From NCBI GenBank assembly GCA_913058395.1, contig CAJXQI010000002.1, positions 188,001 to 252,000 on the forward strand: a stretch of DNA of 64,000 nucleotides, in the 5' to 3' direction. The notes beneath the pieces were generated by a model that had not been told where the DNA came from, ran no database searches, and worked only from the letters and a program-made list of their open reading frames with translations. Made by a program: the position numbers and the translations under genes. The DNA is from an uncultured Colwellia sp. (GTDB lineage Bacteria; Pseudomonadota; Gammaproteobacteria; Enterobacterales; Alteromonadaceae). Positions 37,470 through 45,740 of this stretch are shown here, in pieces; position 1 is the stretch's first letter, and each line of letters begins with the position of its first letter.

Positions 37470-38687
37470 ATGACCACATGGTTATCAGCTGGTATCCTAT
37501 TTACCTTTGCCGCCATTGCACTGATATTATTTCGTTGGGGAAATATACGCTGTGTTGGCGTTACACCCGTTAAAACATTTACCTTCATTGCGATTCTATT
37601 TACCTCTGGACTTGATGTTGGTCTTATTATGTTCCCGTTAACTGAATTTGCCGGTTATGCAGATTTAGCAACGAGTCCTGAGTACACATTTACCAATCCA
37701 CTAGCGATAGAGTTTGGTTTTTGGGCCTTCCTTATTTGGGGTTTCTACTTTCTTACTTGTTTTTACTTCTGCGTTATTGAACCTCGAGTAAAGTTTTTTG
37801 AAATACCGTTAATCAAGCTAATAAACAACGTTGTGATCATAGGTACCTGTGCTTTTACTGCCTACTTATTACTAACTAATCTACCTTGGTATCTGCCTTC
37901 TTTAGGTGATGGTGAGTCGATAATTAGTAGTTTTTACCTTATTGTCTTCCTTGTTATTGCCGCAGCGGTTTATTCAAGTACCAGTATTCGCTATGTTCGA
38001 CTATTAAGTTTAGCCACTACTTGGCTATTTATTGCCTTAATTGCCTTAATGTTCAGTGGCGCATTCTTTTCAGAGGGCTCGAGTATTTCCGAGTTTGCGA
38101 CTACCGTTTCTTTACTTGGTGGTTACTTTGGTAATATTCATGAATTTGTTTTACCACTTAATGATTATCATGAGTTCTACCTTTACTGGTGGTTTGCGTG
38201 GAGCATTATGATTGGTCAGTTCACTGCTCGTTTTGTTGGAGGTTTACGTACTTATCAAGTATTAGTAGCTATGTTGGTATTTCCATCAATTCCAATCGCC
38301 ATATGGTTTACGGTGTTGTACTACTACAGTGCAAATGGTTTAGAGACTGCTGGTTTTTACAATATTGCCATGGCAATTGTCGGCATAACTTTTGTCATTA
38401 ATTCACTCGATTCACTGATCCGTTTATATACTGATAACCTAAACTTAAGCGTGAGTAGATTAGGTACTATCAAGTACTTTGTGGGTAACTTAGCAGCGTT
38501 GAGCGTACTAACCTTACTATTTAAATTGGATTTTTTACAAATTCAATGGGTTGGTGCTGTAGTTATTGGACTATTCTTTACTTGTTTTGGTTATATCTTG
38601 TTATCCAAATATAAAGCGGTAAATGAAATTGATAGTTCTCCAAAAGAAAACGAACTCGATTTTAATAAAATAGAATTAATAAAATAA
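37470..38687 (+). CDS. Short, divergent BCCT-like transporter (putative choline/betaine carrier)
   Basis: 405 residues, about ten membrane helices. The best family link is the central segment FYLYWWFAWSIMIGQFTARF (about 235-254), aligning with the BCCT signature (WWxxWxPFVGxFIARISRGR), plus an N-terminal RWGNIR and FTSGLDVGLIMFPLTE resembling the BCCT glycine-rich region (GMGIGLVFWGVAEP). It is about 100 residues shorter than a usual BCCT carrier and the signature is much altered. Position directly after betIBA suggests choline uptake. The ribosome site is AGGAG. Family assignment is moderate; the substrate is inference. Confidence 0.6.
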   Translation: MTTWLSAGILFTFAAIALILFRWGNIRCVGVTPVKTFTFIAILFTSGLDVGLIMFPLTEFAGYADLATSPEYTFTNPLAIEFGFWAFLIWGFYFLTCFYFCVIEPRVKFFEIPLIKLINNVVIIGTCAFTAYLLLTNLPWYLPSLGDGESIISSFYLIVFLVIAAAVYSSTSIRYVRLLSLATTWLFIALIALMFSGAFFSEGSSISEFATTVSLLGGYFGNIHEFVLPLNDYHEFYLYWWFAWSIMIGQFTARFVGGLRTYQVLVAMLVFPSIPIAIWFTVLYYYSANGLETAGFYNIAMAIVGITFVINSLDSLIRLYTDNLNLSVSRLGTIKYFVGNLAALSVLTLLFKLDFLQIQWVGAVVIGLFFTCFGYILLSKYKAVNEIDSSPKENELDFNKIELIK

Positions 38688-38733
38688 CATCACAATTTTT
38701 ATAAAAATATACTGAATAAAAAGAGAAAATAAA

Positions 38734-39438
38734 ATGAACAAAAGTATTATTGCTATCGCAACAAGCTGTCTACTAACATTATCTGCTGGTGCAGCTGCCG
38801 ATGTAACCGCTACCGTTAACCTAGCTTCGGATTACACTTTTAATGGTGTTAGCCAAACGGGAAACGATCCTGCGTTGCAAGCAAGTTTAGACTATGCCGC
38901 AGATAGTGGTTTTTACGCCGGTACTTGGGCATCAAACGTTGATTTTGGTAGCTCTGATGATACTAATATTGAATGGGATGCATACGTTGGCCAATATTTT
39001 CAGTTAAACGAAAAAGTTGGTTTAGATGCTGGTATTGCGTATTACACTTACCATGGTGATTCTGCATCAGATACTTATAACTACCCTGAAGCTTATACTA
39101 AGTTTAGCTATAACTCTTCAATGGGTGATACTGAATTAAATTTTTGGTATAGCTGGGATTACTTTGGATTAGACGTGAATCATTATATTGCGATGGTTGC
39201 ACATACATTTGAAGTAGCGCCAGGCCATAACGTAAAAGTAAGCTTTGATCGTTCAACTTCATCAGATGAAAACAAATGGTCTTGGGATAACAAAGATGCA
39301 TACAACCATTACCGTGTTGAGTATATGACGAGTTGGAATGGCTTTGACTTTGATTTAGCACTCGAAGATACCACTATGGATATCGATGCGGCTGATACTC
39401 GCGTTGTACTTTCAGTATCACGCACATTCAGCTTATAA
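38734..39438 (+). CDS. TorF-family putative outer-membrane porin
   Basis: 234 residues. The signal peptide is cut near SAGA-AA (residue 20-21). The mature chain is a run of amphipathic beta strands rich in aromatic residues, ending in a C-terminal phenylalanine-containing strand (VVLSVSRTFSL) as expected of a beta-barrel. NLASDYTFNGVSQTGNDPALQASLDY is the N-terminal hallmark of this family (also called Gcw_chp). It is 46 nt after the transporter gene and ends at two hairpins. An outer-membrane channel for choline or betaine is a reasonable guess. Confidence 0.75.
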   Translation: MNKSIIAIATSCLLTLSAGAAADVTATVNLASDYTFNGVSQTGNDPALQASLDYAADSGFYAGTWASNVDFGSSDDTNIEWDAYVGQYFQLNEKVGLDAGIAYYTYHGDSASDTYNYPEAYTKFSYNSSMGDTELNFWYSWDYFGLDVNHYIAMVAHTFEVAPGHNVKVSFDRSTSSDENKWSWDNKDAYNHYRVEYMTSWNGFDFDLALEDTTMDIDAADTRVVLSVSRTFSL

Positions 39439-39457
39439 GTTTCAGCATTAGCGATTA

Positions 39458-39484
39458 CTGGCTTTAACTATTAAGCCAGCTTTG
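39458..39484 (+). terminator. Hairpin after the TorF-like gene
   Basis: CTGGCTT/AAGCCAG stem (39458-39464, 39473-39479), 8-nt loop, weak T tract. Confidence 0.5.
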
Positions 39485-39499
39485 CATAACTTGACGACT

Positions 39500-39535
39500 A
39501 ATAGCCTCTATATTTTTATAGGGGCTATTTTATAT
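39500..39535 (+). terminator. Intrinsic terminator after the TorF-like gene
   Basis: A 13-bp stem with one G-U (39500-39512 with 39517-39529) followed by a T-rich tract. The remaining roughly 200 nt to the aminotransferase holds no gene I can support. Confidence 0.8.
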
Positions 39536-39740
39536 CTAATAAAGCGTTTTTTAACCAATAAAACAACAAAGCTACATTACCGTTATAGTATTTACACCAA
39601 AAAATTAATGACAGAAACCATGATCAATATAGCATTTAAAATGTGCTTAACACTTCCAGAAACAGTACGTTCCCTGTATTATTGGCGTCATAAAATTTCA
39701 GTCAAAATTACAATATTTAGCAAGATAAAGAGTACCCATA

Positions 39741-41063
39741 ATGAAAACACACAAGCCACAAAGTAACGCTATGCTCAAAAGAGCCCACACCAATATGCCG
39801 ATGGGTGTAGCTGATAGTTACCGTTATTGGGGTGAAGAAAACACCGTATTTTTAAGTAGTATGAAAGGTTGTACGATTACTGATTGTGACAACCAAACCT
39901 TTGTTGATTTTCGCTTGGCCTATGGGCCCATTATTCTTGGTTACCGTGATGAACGTGTTGACAATGAAGTGATTAATGCGATTACTAATGTTGGTACTAT
40001 TTCTGGGTTTTCTACTGGTCTTGACTCTGACGTAGTGGAGCTAGTGAAGTCACTTTGCCCTAACATCGATAAAATGCGCTTTGCAAACTCTGGTACTGAA
40101 GCCGTTATTGGCGCGGTACGTACTGCTCGTGGTTTTACTAAACGTAATAAAATAGTTGTTGTTGAAGGTGGTTTTCACGGTCTTCATGATGAAGTTATGT
40201 GGAAGTCAGATGTTGATAACTGGGATGACCGTACAGAAAAGTCACCTGAAATCATTCCATTTGGTGCCGGTATTCCACAAAGTACTCGTGAACATCAAGT
40301 CAGTGTGCCACTAAATGATATTGCCGCTATCGACGCCGTATTTGCAGAACATGGTGATGATATTGCTGCAATTTTAATTGAACCCATTATGGGTAACTGT
40401 GGCTCAATTGCCTCCACTCAAGACTACATGCAAAAATTGCGTGATGTTTGTGATGCTAACGGCTCGCTACTAATTATGGACGAAGTAAAAACTGGCTTTC
40501 GTGTTGCTAAAGGTGGCGCGCAAGAGCTTTATGGTATTTACGCCGATTTAACCACCTATGCAAAAGCCATGGGCAATGGTTATCCCGTTGCTGCTTTTGG
40601 TGGCAGTGCTAATGTCATGGATACTATTTCTTTTGATAAAGGCGGCGTAACTCATGGCGGTACTTATACGGCAAATATGGTGGCGCTTAGTGCGGCAAAA
40701 GCAACATTAACCATATTGAAAGAAACTGATGCACTGGCAAACATTGCTAATGTTGGTAAAAAAATTCAAACCGTTCTTTCACGTGTATTTACAAAGTTTG
40801 GTATTAAGCATTGCTTTGCAGGCCCAGATGCAATGTTCGGCGTACATTTTGGTAGCGAAGTTCCACAAAACTATCGTGACTGGAAGCAAACTAATAGCGA
40901 CCTTTATACGCAATTTGCGATGAACTTAATCGATAATGGCTTGATGCTAGAACCAGATTCTCGTGAACCTTGGTTTATTTGTGAAGCCCATAAAACCATG
41001 GATTTGAACTGGTTAGAGCAAGTAGCTGAGCAATCAATGGCGGCAGCAATTAAAGCACAATAG
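39741..41063 (+). CDS. Class III PLP aminotransferase, glutamate-1-semialdehyde aminomutase-like
   Basis: 440 residues. Fold-type I motifs in order: NSGTEAVIGAVRTARGFT (116-133) resembling HemL, GGFHGLHD, EPIMGN (214-219), D247-E248 (MDEVKTGFR) for cofactor binding, and the Schiff-base lysine K275 in TTYAKAMGNG. Differences from true HemL around residues 140-190 suggest it does not make haem precursor but handles an omega-amino or carnitine/betaine-related substrate. It follows the bet-transporter-porin genes on the same strand but after a terminator, so it may be separately transcribed. Its ribosome site is weak. Confidence 0.75.
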   Translation: MKTHKPQSNAMLKRAHTNMPMGVADSYRYWGEENTVFLSSMKGCTITDCDNQTFVDFRLAYGPIILGYRDERVDNEVINAITNVGTISGFSTGLDSDVVELVKSLCPNIDKMRFANSGTEAVIGAVRTARGFTKRNKIVVVEGGFHGLHDEVMWKSDVDNWDDRTEKSPEIIPFGAGIPQSTREHQVSVPLNDIAAIDAVFAEHGDDIAAILIEPIMGNCGSIASTQDYMQKLRDVCDANGSLLIMDEVKTGFRVAKGGAQELYGIYADLTTYAKAMGNGYPVAAFGGSANVMDTISFDKGGVTHGGTYTANMVALSAAKATLTILKETDALANIANVGKKIQTVLSRVFTKFGIKHCFAGPDAMFGVHFGSEVPQNYRDWKQTNSDLYTQFAMNLIDNGLMLEPDSREPWFICEAHKTMDLNWLEQVAEQSMAAAIKAQ

Positions 41064-41160
41064 CACTAGCTTTGCTTACGCTAGGAATAATATCAGGCAA
41101 AAACTATGGCTTTTGTCCTAACACGTTAATTAATCAAAGATTAACTAACTAATTTGTATA

Positions 41161-41206
41161 AAAAAAGCACCGGCTGTAGGCGAACTACTCTCGGTGCTTT
41201 TTATTA
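41161..41206. terminator. Bidirectional intrinsic terminator
   Basis: A 10-bp stem AAAAGCACCG/CGGTGCTTTT (41163-41172, 41192-41201) between convergent genes. Confidence 0.85.
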
Positions 41207-41268
41207 ACTATTTAAAGTTATCATTATCGTTATTTAAGTATTCGCCTTAAAACGATTGATTAAAAATC

Positions 41269-41838
41269 TTATGCTTTCTTTAAGTACGCAGAAACTAACA
41301 CAATACGCGTACCATTTACTTTCCCTTCAATATGCTCAGGGTTATCCGTTAAACTGATACCACGTACCATTGTGCCTTGCTTGGCAGTAAAATTAGCCCC
41401 TTTAACCTTCAGATCTTTAACTAAGGTAACATTGTCGCCGTCATGTAATTCAGCGCCGTTACTATCGCGGGTAGGCCCTTCTCGTTCAGCTGCAGCAATA
41501 CCCTGCTCAGCCCAAGTTTTAACGTCGTCTTCCAAATAAATCATATCAAGTGCATCTTGTGCCCAGCTTTCACTAGATACTTTATGTAGCATACGATAAG
41601 CCATTACTTGCACTGCTGGTTCTTGATTCCACATTGCATCGGTCAAACAACGTAAATGGTTAATATCAAGCTCAACAGTACCTTCTACTTGTCCTAAGCA
41701 ATTACTACATAAATAGATACTTTGTTGTGCGCTTAAGTCACTTGTCGGTGGCACCGGATGAACACTTAAACCGTCAGTTGATGCACAAAATTCACAGCTT
41801 GAATTACTGCGTTGCTTTACTGCTTGCTCTGTTACCAT
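41269..41838 (-). CDS. PhnA/YjdM-domain zinc-ribbon protein
   Basis: 189 residues from ATG 41838; a GTG five codons earlier (41853) is the alternative. A zinc ribbon lies near the N-terminus, with two CxxC pairs (CEFC and CSNC in SNSSCEFCAS and YLCSNCLGQ). The C-terminal PhnA domain has DSNGAELHDGDNVTLVKDL and KGANFTAKQGTMVRGI. Despite the name, the E. coli homologue is not a phosphonate hydrolase gene and its function is unclear. Here a central helical region makes it longer than E. coli YjdM (111 aa). Minus-strand single gene. Confidence 0.85.
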   Translation of the reverse strand: MVTEQAVKQRSNSSCEFCASTDGLSVHPVPPTSDLSAQQSIYLCSNCLGQVEGTVELDINHLRCLTDAMWNQEPAVQVMAYRMLHKVSSESWAQDALDMIYLEDDVKTWAEQGIAAAEREGPTRDSNGAELHDGDNVTLVKDLKVKGANFTAKQGTMVRGISLTDNPEHIEGKVNGTRIVLVSAYLKKA

Positions 41839-41968
41839 AATAAATATACCCACAAAAAATTTGTCGCTATTATGCCAATGTTGCCAATGCTATGGTAGAA
41901 CATTTAGCATTTAAATAAGCGTTATTGATTTAAAATCAAGCTCTGTCGCGTTGATGGCGGTATTAAGA

Positions 41969-41996
41969 TCAAAAAAGGTGGCTAGCGCCACCTTTA
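41969..41996 (-). terminator. Intrinsic terminator of the symporter gene
   Basis: A 9-bp stem AAAGGTGGC/GCCACCTTT (41974-41982, 41987-41995) with a TAGC loop, then T7 on the minus strand. Confidence 0.85.
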
Positions 41997-42028
41997 AATT
42001 TAATTAAGCGACTAAGACTTAGTGAAAA

Positions 42029-43219
42029 CTAGGTTGATTCTTTAACTTCATCGCTTTGATTAGCTAAAGCACTGTCTTCACCTGCAAATTTATCTACCCA
42101 AATAGCAATAGCGCCATCACCGGTAACATTACACGCAGTACCAAAGCTATCTTGAGCTAGGTATAACGCTATCATTAACGCTAACGCAGCATCGGTAAAG
42201 CCAAGCATACTTGCAAGTAAACCAATAGCTGACATTACTGCGCCGCCTGGAGCACCTGGTGCTGCAATCATGACAATACCTAACATCAATATAAAACCCA
42301 TCATGCCGCCTAAACCAGGCAATGCAAGTTCAGGCGTTAATAACATAACGGCTGTTGCACAAGTGACGATGGTAATTGTTGAACCACTTAAATGAATTGA
42401 CGCACAAAGTGGTACCGTGAAATTAGCAACACCGTCACTAACATCATTTGCTTTAGTTGCGCGTAAAGACACAGGAATGGTTGCAGCACTAGACATAGTA
42501 CCCAACGCGGTAAAATATGCTGGCATCATGTTTTTCAATAATACCATTGGTGACTTTTTCATCGCCATCGCAGTGGTAACGTATAAAATCGTGATCCAAA
42601 GCCAATGCATGATTAATGCAAGTACGAGTACTAAGCCAAATGTTTGCAGGGTTGAAAATACAGTACCGTCAACTGTCATTTCAGCAAATACACCAGCAAT
42701 ATAAAAAGGTAATGCCGGAATAATAACTTTGCTCAATAACATTTCAATAACATCACGCGCTTCGTTTAAATTAGTACGAAGCGATGTTGCGTTAATTGCG
42801 CTAATACCAATACCAAAAATAAAGGCTAATGCTAAAGCTGTCATCACATCAAACAAAGGCGGAATGCTAATATCTAAAAAGCCTTTTAGTTTTTCACCTT
42901 CTGCTGCTGCCTCTAATGCATTGCCAGAAATTAAACCTGGTAAAATAGTACTCGCAACAATAAATGCTAATGCGCCAGCAACAATGGTTGAACCGTAAGC
43001 TAAGCCAACGGTTTTACCTAGTAATGCACCCGAACCTTGAGGCAGTGAGGCTATACCGCTAGCAATATAAAACAAGATAATTAATGGAATAGTAAACTTA
43101 ATTAATTGCCCGATAAAAGATTGAATAGTAAAGGTTAATTGTATGAGAAAATCAGGGGCAAATAGGCCAATGACGATACCCGCGACTATGCCAGCAATAA
43201 GCTTTAGCACTAAATTCAT
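42029..43219 (-). CDS. Dicarboxylate/amino acid:cation symporter (DAACS family)
   Basis: 396 residues, eight or so helices plus two re-entrant loops. The first loop is the serine-rich TMSSAATIPVSLRATK; the second substrate/cation motif reads NVTGDGAIAIWVDKFAG where the family has NMDGT. VPLCASIHLSGSTITIV precedes it. These sites bind Na+ or H+ and an acidic amino acid or dicarboxylate such as glutamate, succinate or serine; which one cannot be told. It lies 82 nt after tilS on the same strand and has its own terminator. Confidence 0.85.
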   Translation of the reverse strand: MNLVLKLIAGIVAGIVIGLFAPDFLIQLTFTIQSFIGQLIKFTIPLIILFYIASGIASLPQGSGALLGKTVGLAYGSTIVAGALAFIVASTILPGLISGNALEAAAEGEKLKGFLDISIPPLFDVMTALALAFIFGIGISAINATSLRTNLNEARDVIEMLLSKVIIPALPFYIAGVFAEMTVDGTVFSTLQTFGLVLVLALIMHWLWITILYVTTAMAMKKSPMVLLKNMMPAYFTALGTMSSAATIPVSLRATKANDVSDGVANFTVPLCASIHLSGSTITIVTCATAVMLLTPELALPGLGGMMGFILMLGIVMIAAPGAPGGAVMSAIGLLASMLGFTDAALALMIALYLAQDSFGTACNVTGDGAIAIWVDKFAGEDSALANQSDEVKEST

Positions 43220-43301
43220 AAGAACTCCGATTGTTATAATAATATTGAAGATTAATTCGCAACCATTTCAAGGTAGCGATAATAATTCTATTCTAACCTA
43301 A

Positions 43302-44684
43302 TTATTTATGTTCAAGCCAGACTAGCGTTAACTTGCTGTCTTCTGGCTGCGGTATATGGTTTTTACAAACAAAAAGCCCAAGTGCGGCAACCAATGTTTC
43401 ATCGTAATAAACAAAAGGTATGCGTTGACGCTGCCATGTCGGTATTTTCGCCTCTTGTAATACCTTTTTGAGCGCCCTCGATTTATCACGAAAATGTGGT
43501 AAACATTTTGGATTATCATGGCTAAATCGAATACTAACTTTTTGCCCAGCTTTTGGCGCTATTATATTAATGTCTTGATGAGAGTTACTGACACCAGAAT
43601 CGGTATCAACAATATCATTCGCGCCATCGATAACAGCAAATTGAATGTTGCCTAAGTTATCAGGCAGTTCAAGTTTCTTTCTTTCTAAAGTAAAAACTAA
43701 CGACTTACTCCATTCACTAATATCCATAAAGTTGTCAGTTAAATAAAGTTTCTGCTGATAACGACGCAGACAATAATTTGCAATTTTAACACTCGGATTT
43801 TTATCACTATCCGCATGCAGTTGCTGAGCAATTTGCATTAACTGAGCGCTACTTGGCATCAATTTATCATGCTTGGCGAGAAAAAAACGTATCACATTGT
43901 TAAATCGTAATTCACTTAAACTCAAAAGTTCAGGAATTGACAACACATTGTCAGTAAATGACACTTTATTTAAGTCTTCTTTAGCAACCTCATTAAGTAG
44001 TAACTGTGCATCTTGGCAATGCCCTGCACTTCGACTCAAGGTTTTATTAAAACTTGGCCAACGACGGGTTAACTCAGGCACGATAGTATGACGAATAAAA
44101 TTCCGGTCGAATGCTTGGTCCTCATTCGATTCATCTTCAATCCAGTCTAGTTTTCGCTCTTGAGCATAAGCGACAATATCTTCACGAGACATAGCTAACA
44201 GTGGTCGCACTAGCGAGTGTTGCGCAAGTGGCAACTGCTGCCCCATTGAAGATAAGCCTTTTAAGCCAGCACCCCGTTTCAAGGCGAGTAAAAAAGTTTC
44301 TGCTTGGTCATTAAGATGGTGGCCAGTAACAATAAAGGCTGAATCAGCACTTGTTTCAATCAAACACTGATAACGCGCATCTCGGGCAATTGCTTCAAGG
44401 CTTTGCTGGGGTAGTTTTTTTAATGCCAATTGATGAATAGTCAGCGGTAATGAAAATTGCTGACATTGCTCAGTAGCAAACTGTTGCCAAAAGTGTGCAT
44501 TGGCACTTAAACCATGATTTACATGGCAAACCAAAATAGGATTCGTCAGTTGTTGTTGCTGTTTTAAAGAAGATAAAGCGGCGAGTAGTACTTGTGAGTC
44601 AACACCACCACTGTATGCAACGACAATAGTTTTATCATTGGTGTTGTTGAAAAACGCTAGTAGCGCTGATTCAATTTTATTCAT
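43302..44684 (-). CDS. tilS: tRNA(Ile)-lysidine synthetase
   Basis: 460 residues from ATG 44684. An in-frame ATG at 44708 lies within the stem of the accA terminator and is less likely. The ATP-pyrophosphatase loop is AYSGGVDSQVLL, followed by the CHVNHGLSANA and TGHHLNDQAETFLLALKRGAGLKGL segments of the N-type ATPase domain. The substrate-binding TilS middle domain and C-terminal domain follow. It converts C34 of tRNA-Ile(CAU) to lysidine so the tRNA reads AUA. Its position after accA is standard in gammaproteobacteria. Confidence 0.95.
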   Translation of the reverse strand: MNKIESALLAFFNNTNDKTIVVAYSGGVDSQVLLAALSSLKQQQQLTNPILVCHVNHGLSANAHFWQQFATEQCQQFSLPLTIHQLALKKLPQQSLEAIARDARYQCLIETSADSAFIVTGHHLNDQAETFLLALKRGAGLKGLSSMGQQLPLAQHSLVRPLLAMSREDIVAYAQERKLDWIEDESNEDQAFDRNFIRHTIVPELTRRWPSFNKTLSRSAGHCQDAQLLLNEVAKEDLNKVSFTDNVLSIPELLSLSELRFNNVIRFFLAKHDKLMPSSAQLMQIAQQLHADSDKNPSVKIANYCLRRYQQKLYLTDNFMDISEWSKSLVFTLERKKLELPDNLGNIQFAVIDGANDIVDTDSGVSNSHQDINIIAPKAGQKVSIRFSHDNPKCLPHFRDKSRALKKVLQEAKIPTWQRQRIPFVYYDETLVAALGLFVCKNHIPQPEDSKLTLVWLEHK

Positions 44685-44695
44685 GAACGGAAAAT

Positions 44696-44725
44696 AAAAA
44701 GCGACCATTGAATTGGTCGCTTTTT
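44696..44725 (-). terminator. Intrinsic terminator of accA
   Basis: A 12-bp stem (44696-44707 with 44714-44725), 6-nt loop, flanked by A/T runs on both sides, starting 7 nt after the accA stop codon and ending just before tilS. Confidence 0.85.
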
Positions 44726-44731
44726 ATTAGA

Positions 44732-45688
44732 TTAACAGTAACCGAACGACATGAGTTTGTCGTAACGCTTGTCAATTAATTCTTCTTTAGAAAGCTCATC
44801 AAGCTCTGCTAAATTGCTTTTCAGTGATTGTTTTAATAATGCTGCCATCTGCTCCATATCGCGATGCGCACCACCTAAAGGTTCTTCAACAATATTATCA
44901 ATAAGTTCTAATTCTTTAATACGCTTGGCTGTAATACCCATAGCTTCTGCTGCAGTTGGAGCTTTCTCTGCAGTTTTCCATAAGATTGACGCACAACCTT
45001 CAGGAGAAATAACTGAGTATGTTGAATATTCCAACATGTTAACTTTATCGCCAACACCAATGGCTAATGCGCCACCTGAGCCACCTTCACCAATAACCGT
45101 ACAAATAATAGGTACGCTCAAGCGCGCCATTACTTTCAAGTTGGTTGCAATTGCTTCACTTTGGCCACGTTCTTCAGCGCCAATACCTGGATATGCACCT
45201 GGAGTATCGATAAAAGTAATAATTGGCATGTTAAAGCGTTCAGCCATTTTCATTAAGCGCAATGCTTTACGATAACCTTCTGGACGCGGCATACCAAAGT
45301 TACGTTTAACTTTTTCAGTTGTTGAACGACCTTTTTGATGACCAATAACCATCACAGCTCTGCCGTCTAAGCGTGCTGTACCGCCAACAATAGCGCTATC
45401 GTCTGCGTATGCTCTGTCACCCGCTAATTCATCAAACTCAGTAAAAATACGTGGTAAGTAATCTAACGTATAAGGACGTTGAGGATGACGAGCCACGCGC
45501 GCAGTTTGCCATGGGTCTAAGTCTGAAAATATTTTTTTCGTTAACTCATTATTTTTTGCACGTAATTGAGTAATTTGTTCTTCTAAATCAAGATCTAATT
45601 CTTGGCCATTGTTGACCGACTCTAGTTCTTTAATTTTTGCTTCAAGCTCTGCAATTGGCAGCTCAAAATCTAAGAAATTTAATGACAT
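44732..45688 (-). CDS. accA: Acetyl-CoA carboxylase carboxyltransferase subunit alpha
   Basis: 318 residues (E. coli 319). It is the alpha half of the carboxyltransferase that moves CO2 from biotin to acetyl-CoA, the first committed step of fatty-acid synthesis. Recognisable blocks are [66 protein letters not shown] and [15 protein letters not shown] (oxyanion-hole glycines). It lies 52 nt after dnaE and closes the lpx-dnaE block. Confidence 0.98.
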   Translation of the reverse strand: MSLNFLDFELPIAELEAKIKELESVNNGQELDLDLEEQITQLRAKNNELTKKIFSDLDPWQTARVARHPQRPYTLDYLPRIFTEFDELAGDRAYADDSAIVGGTARLDGRAVMVIGHQKGRSTTEKVKRNFGMPRPEGYRKALRLMKMAERFNMPIITFIDTPGAYPGIGAEERGQSEAIATNLKVMARLSVPIICTVIGEGGSGGALAIGVGDKVNMLEYSTYSVISPEGCASILWKTAEKAPTAAEAMGITAKRIKELELIDNIVEEPLGGAHRDMEQMAALLKQSLKSNLAELDELSKEELIDKRYDKLMSFGYC

Positions 45689-45740
45689 ATGATTATTCTT
45701 ACCTATGTTGTCAAGGAGTACCGTTCTTAATGAACACTAC

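Noticed and set aside
39482-39766. 94-residue plus-strand frame before the aminotransferase
   Set aside because: It contains the 39500-39535 terminator, has a non-ATG start, no ribosome site and no family resemblance.
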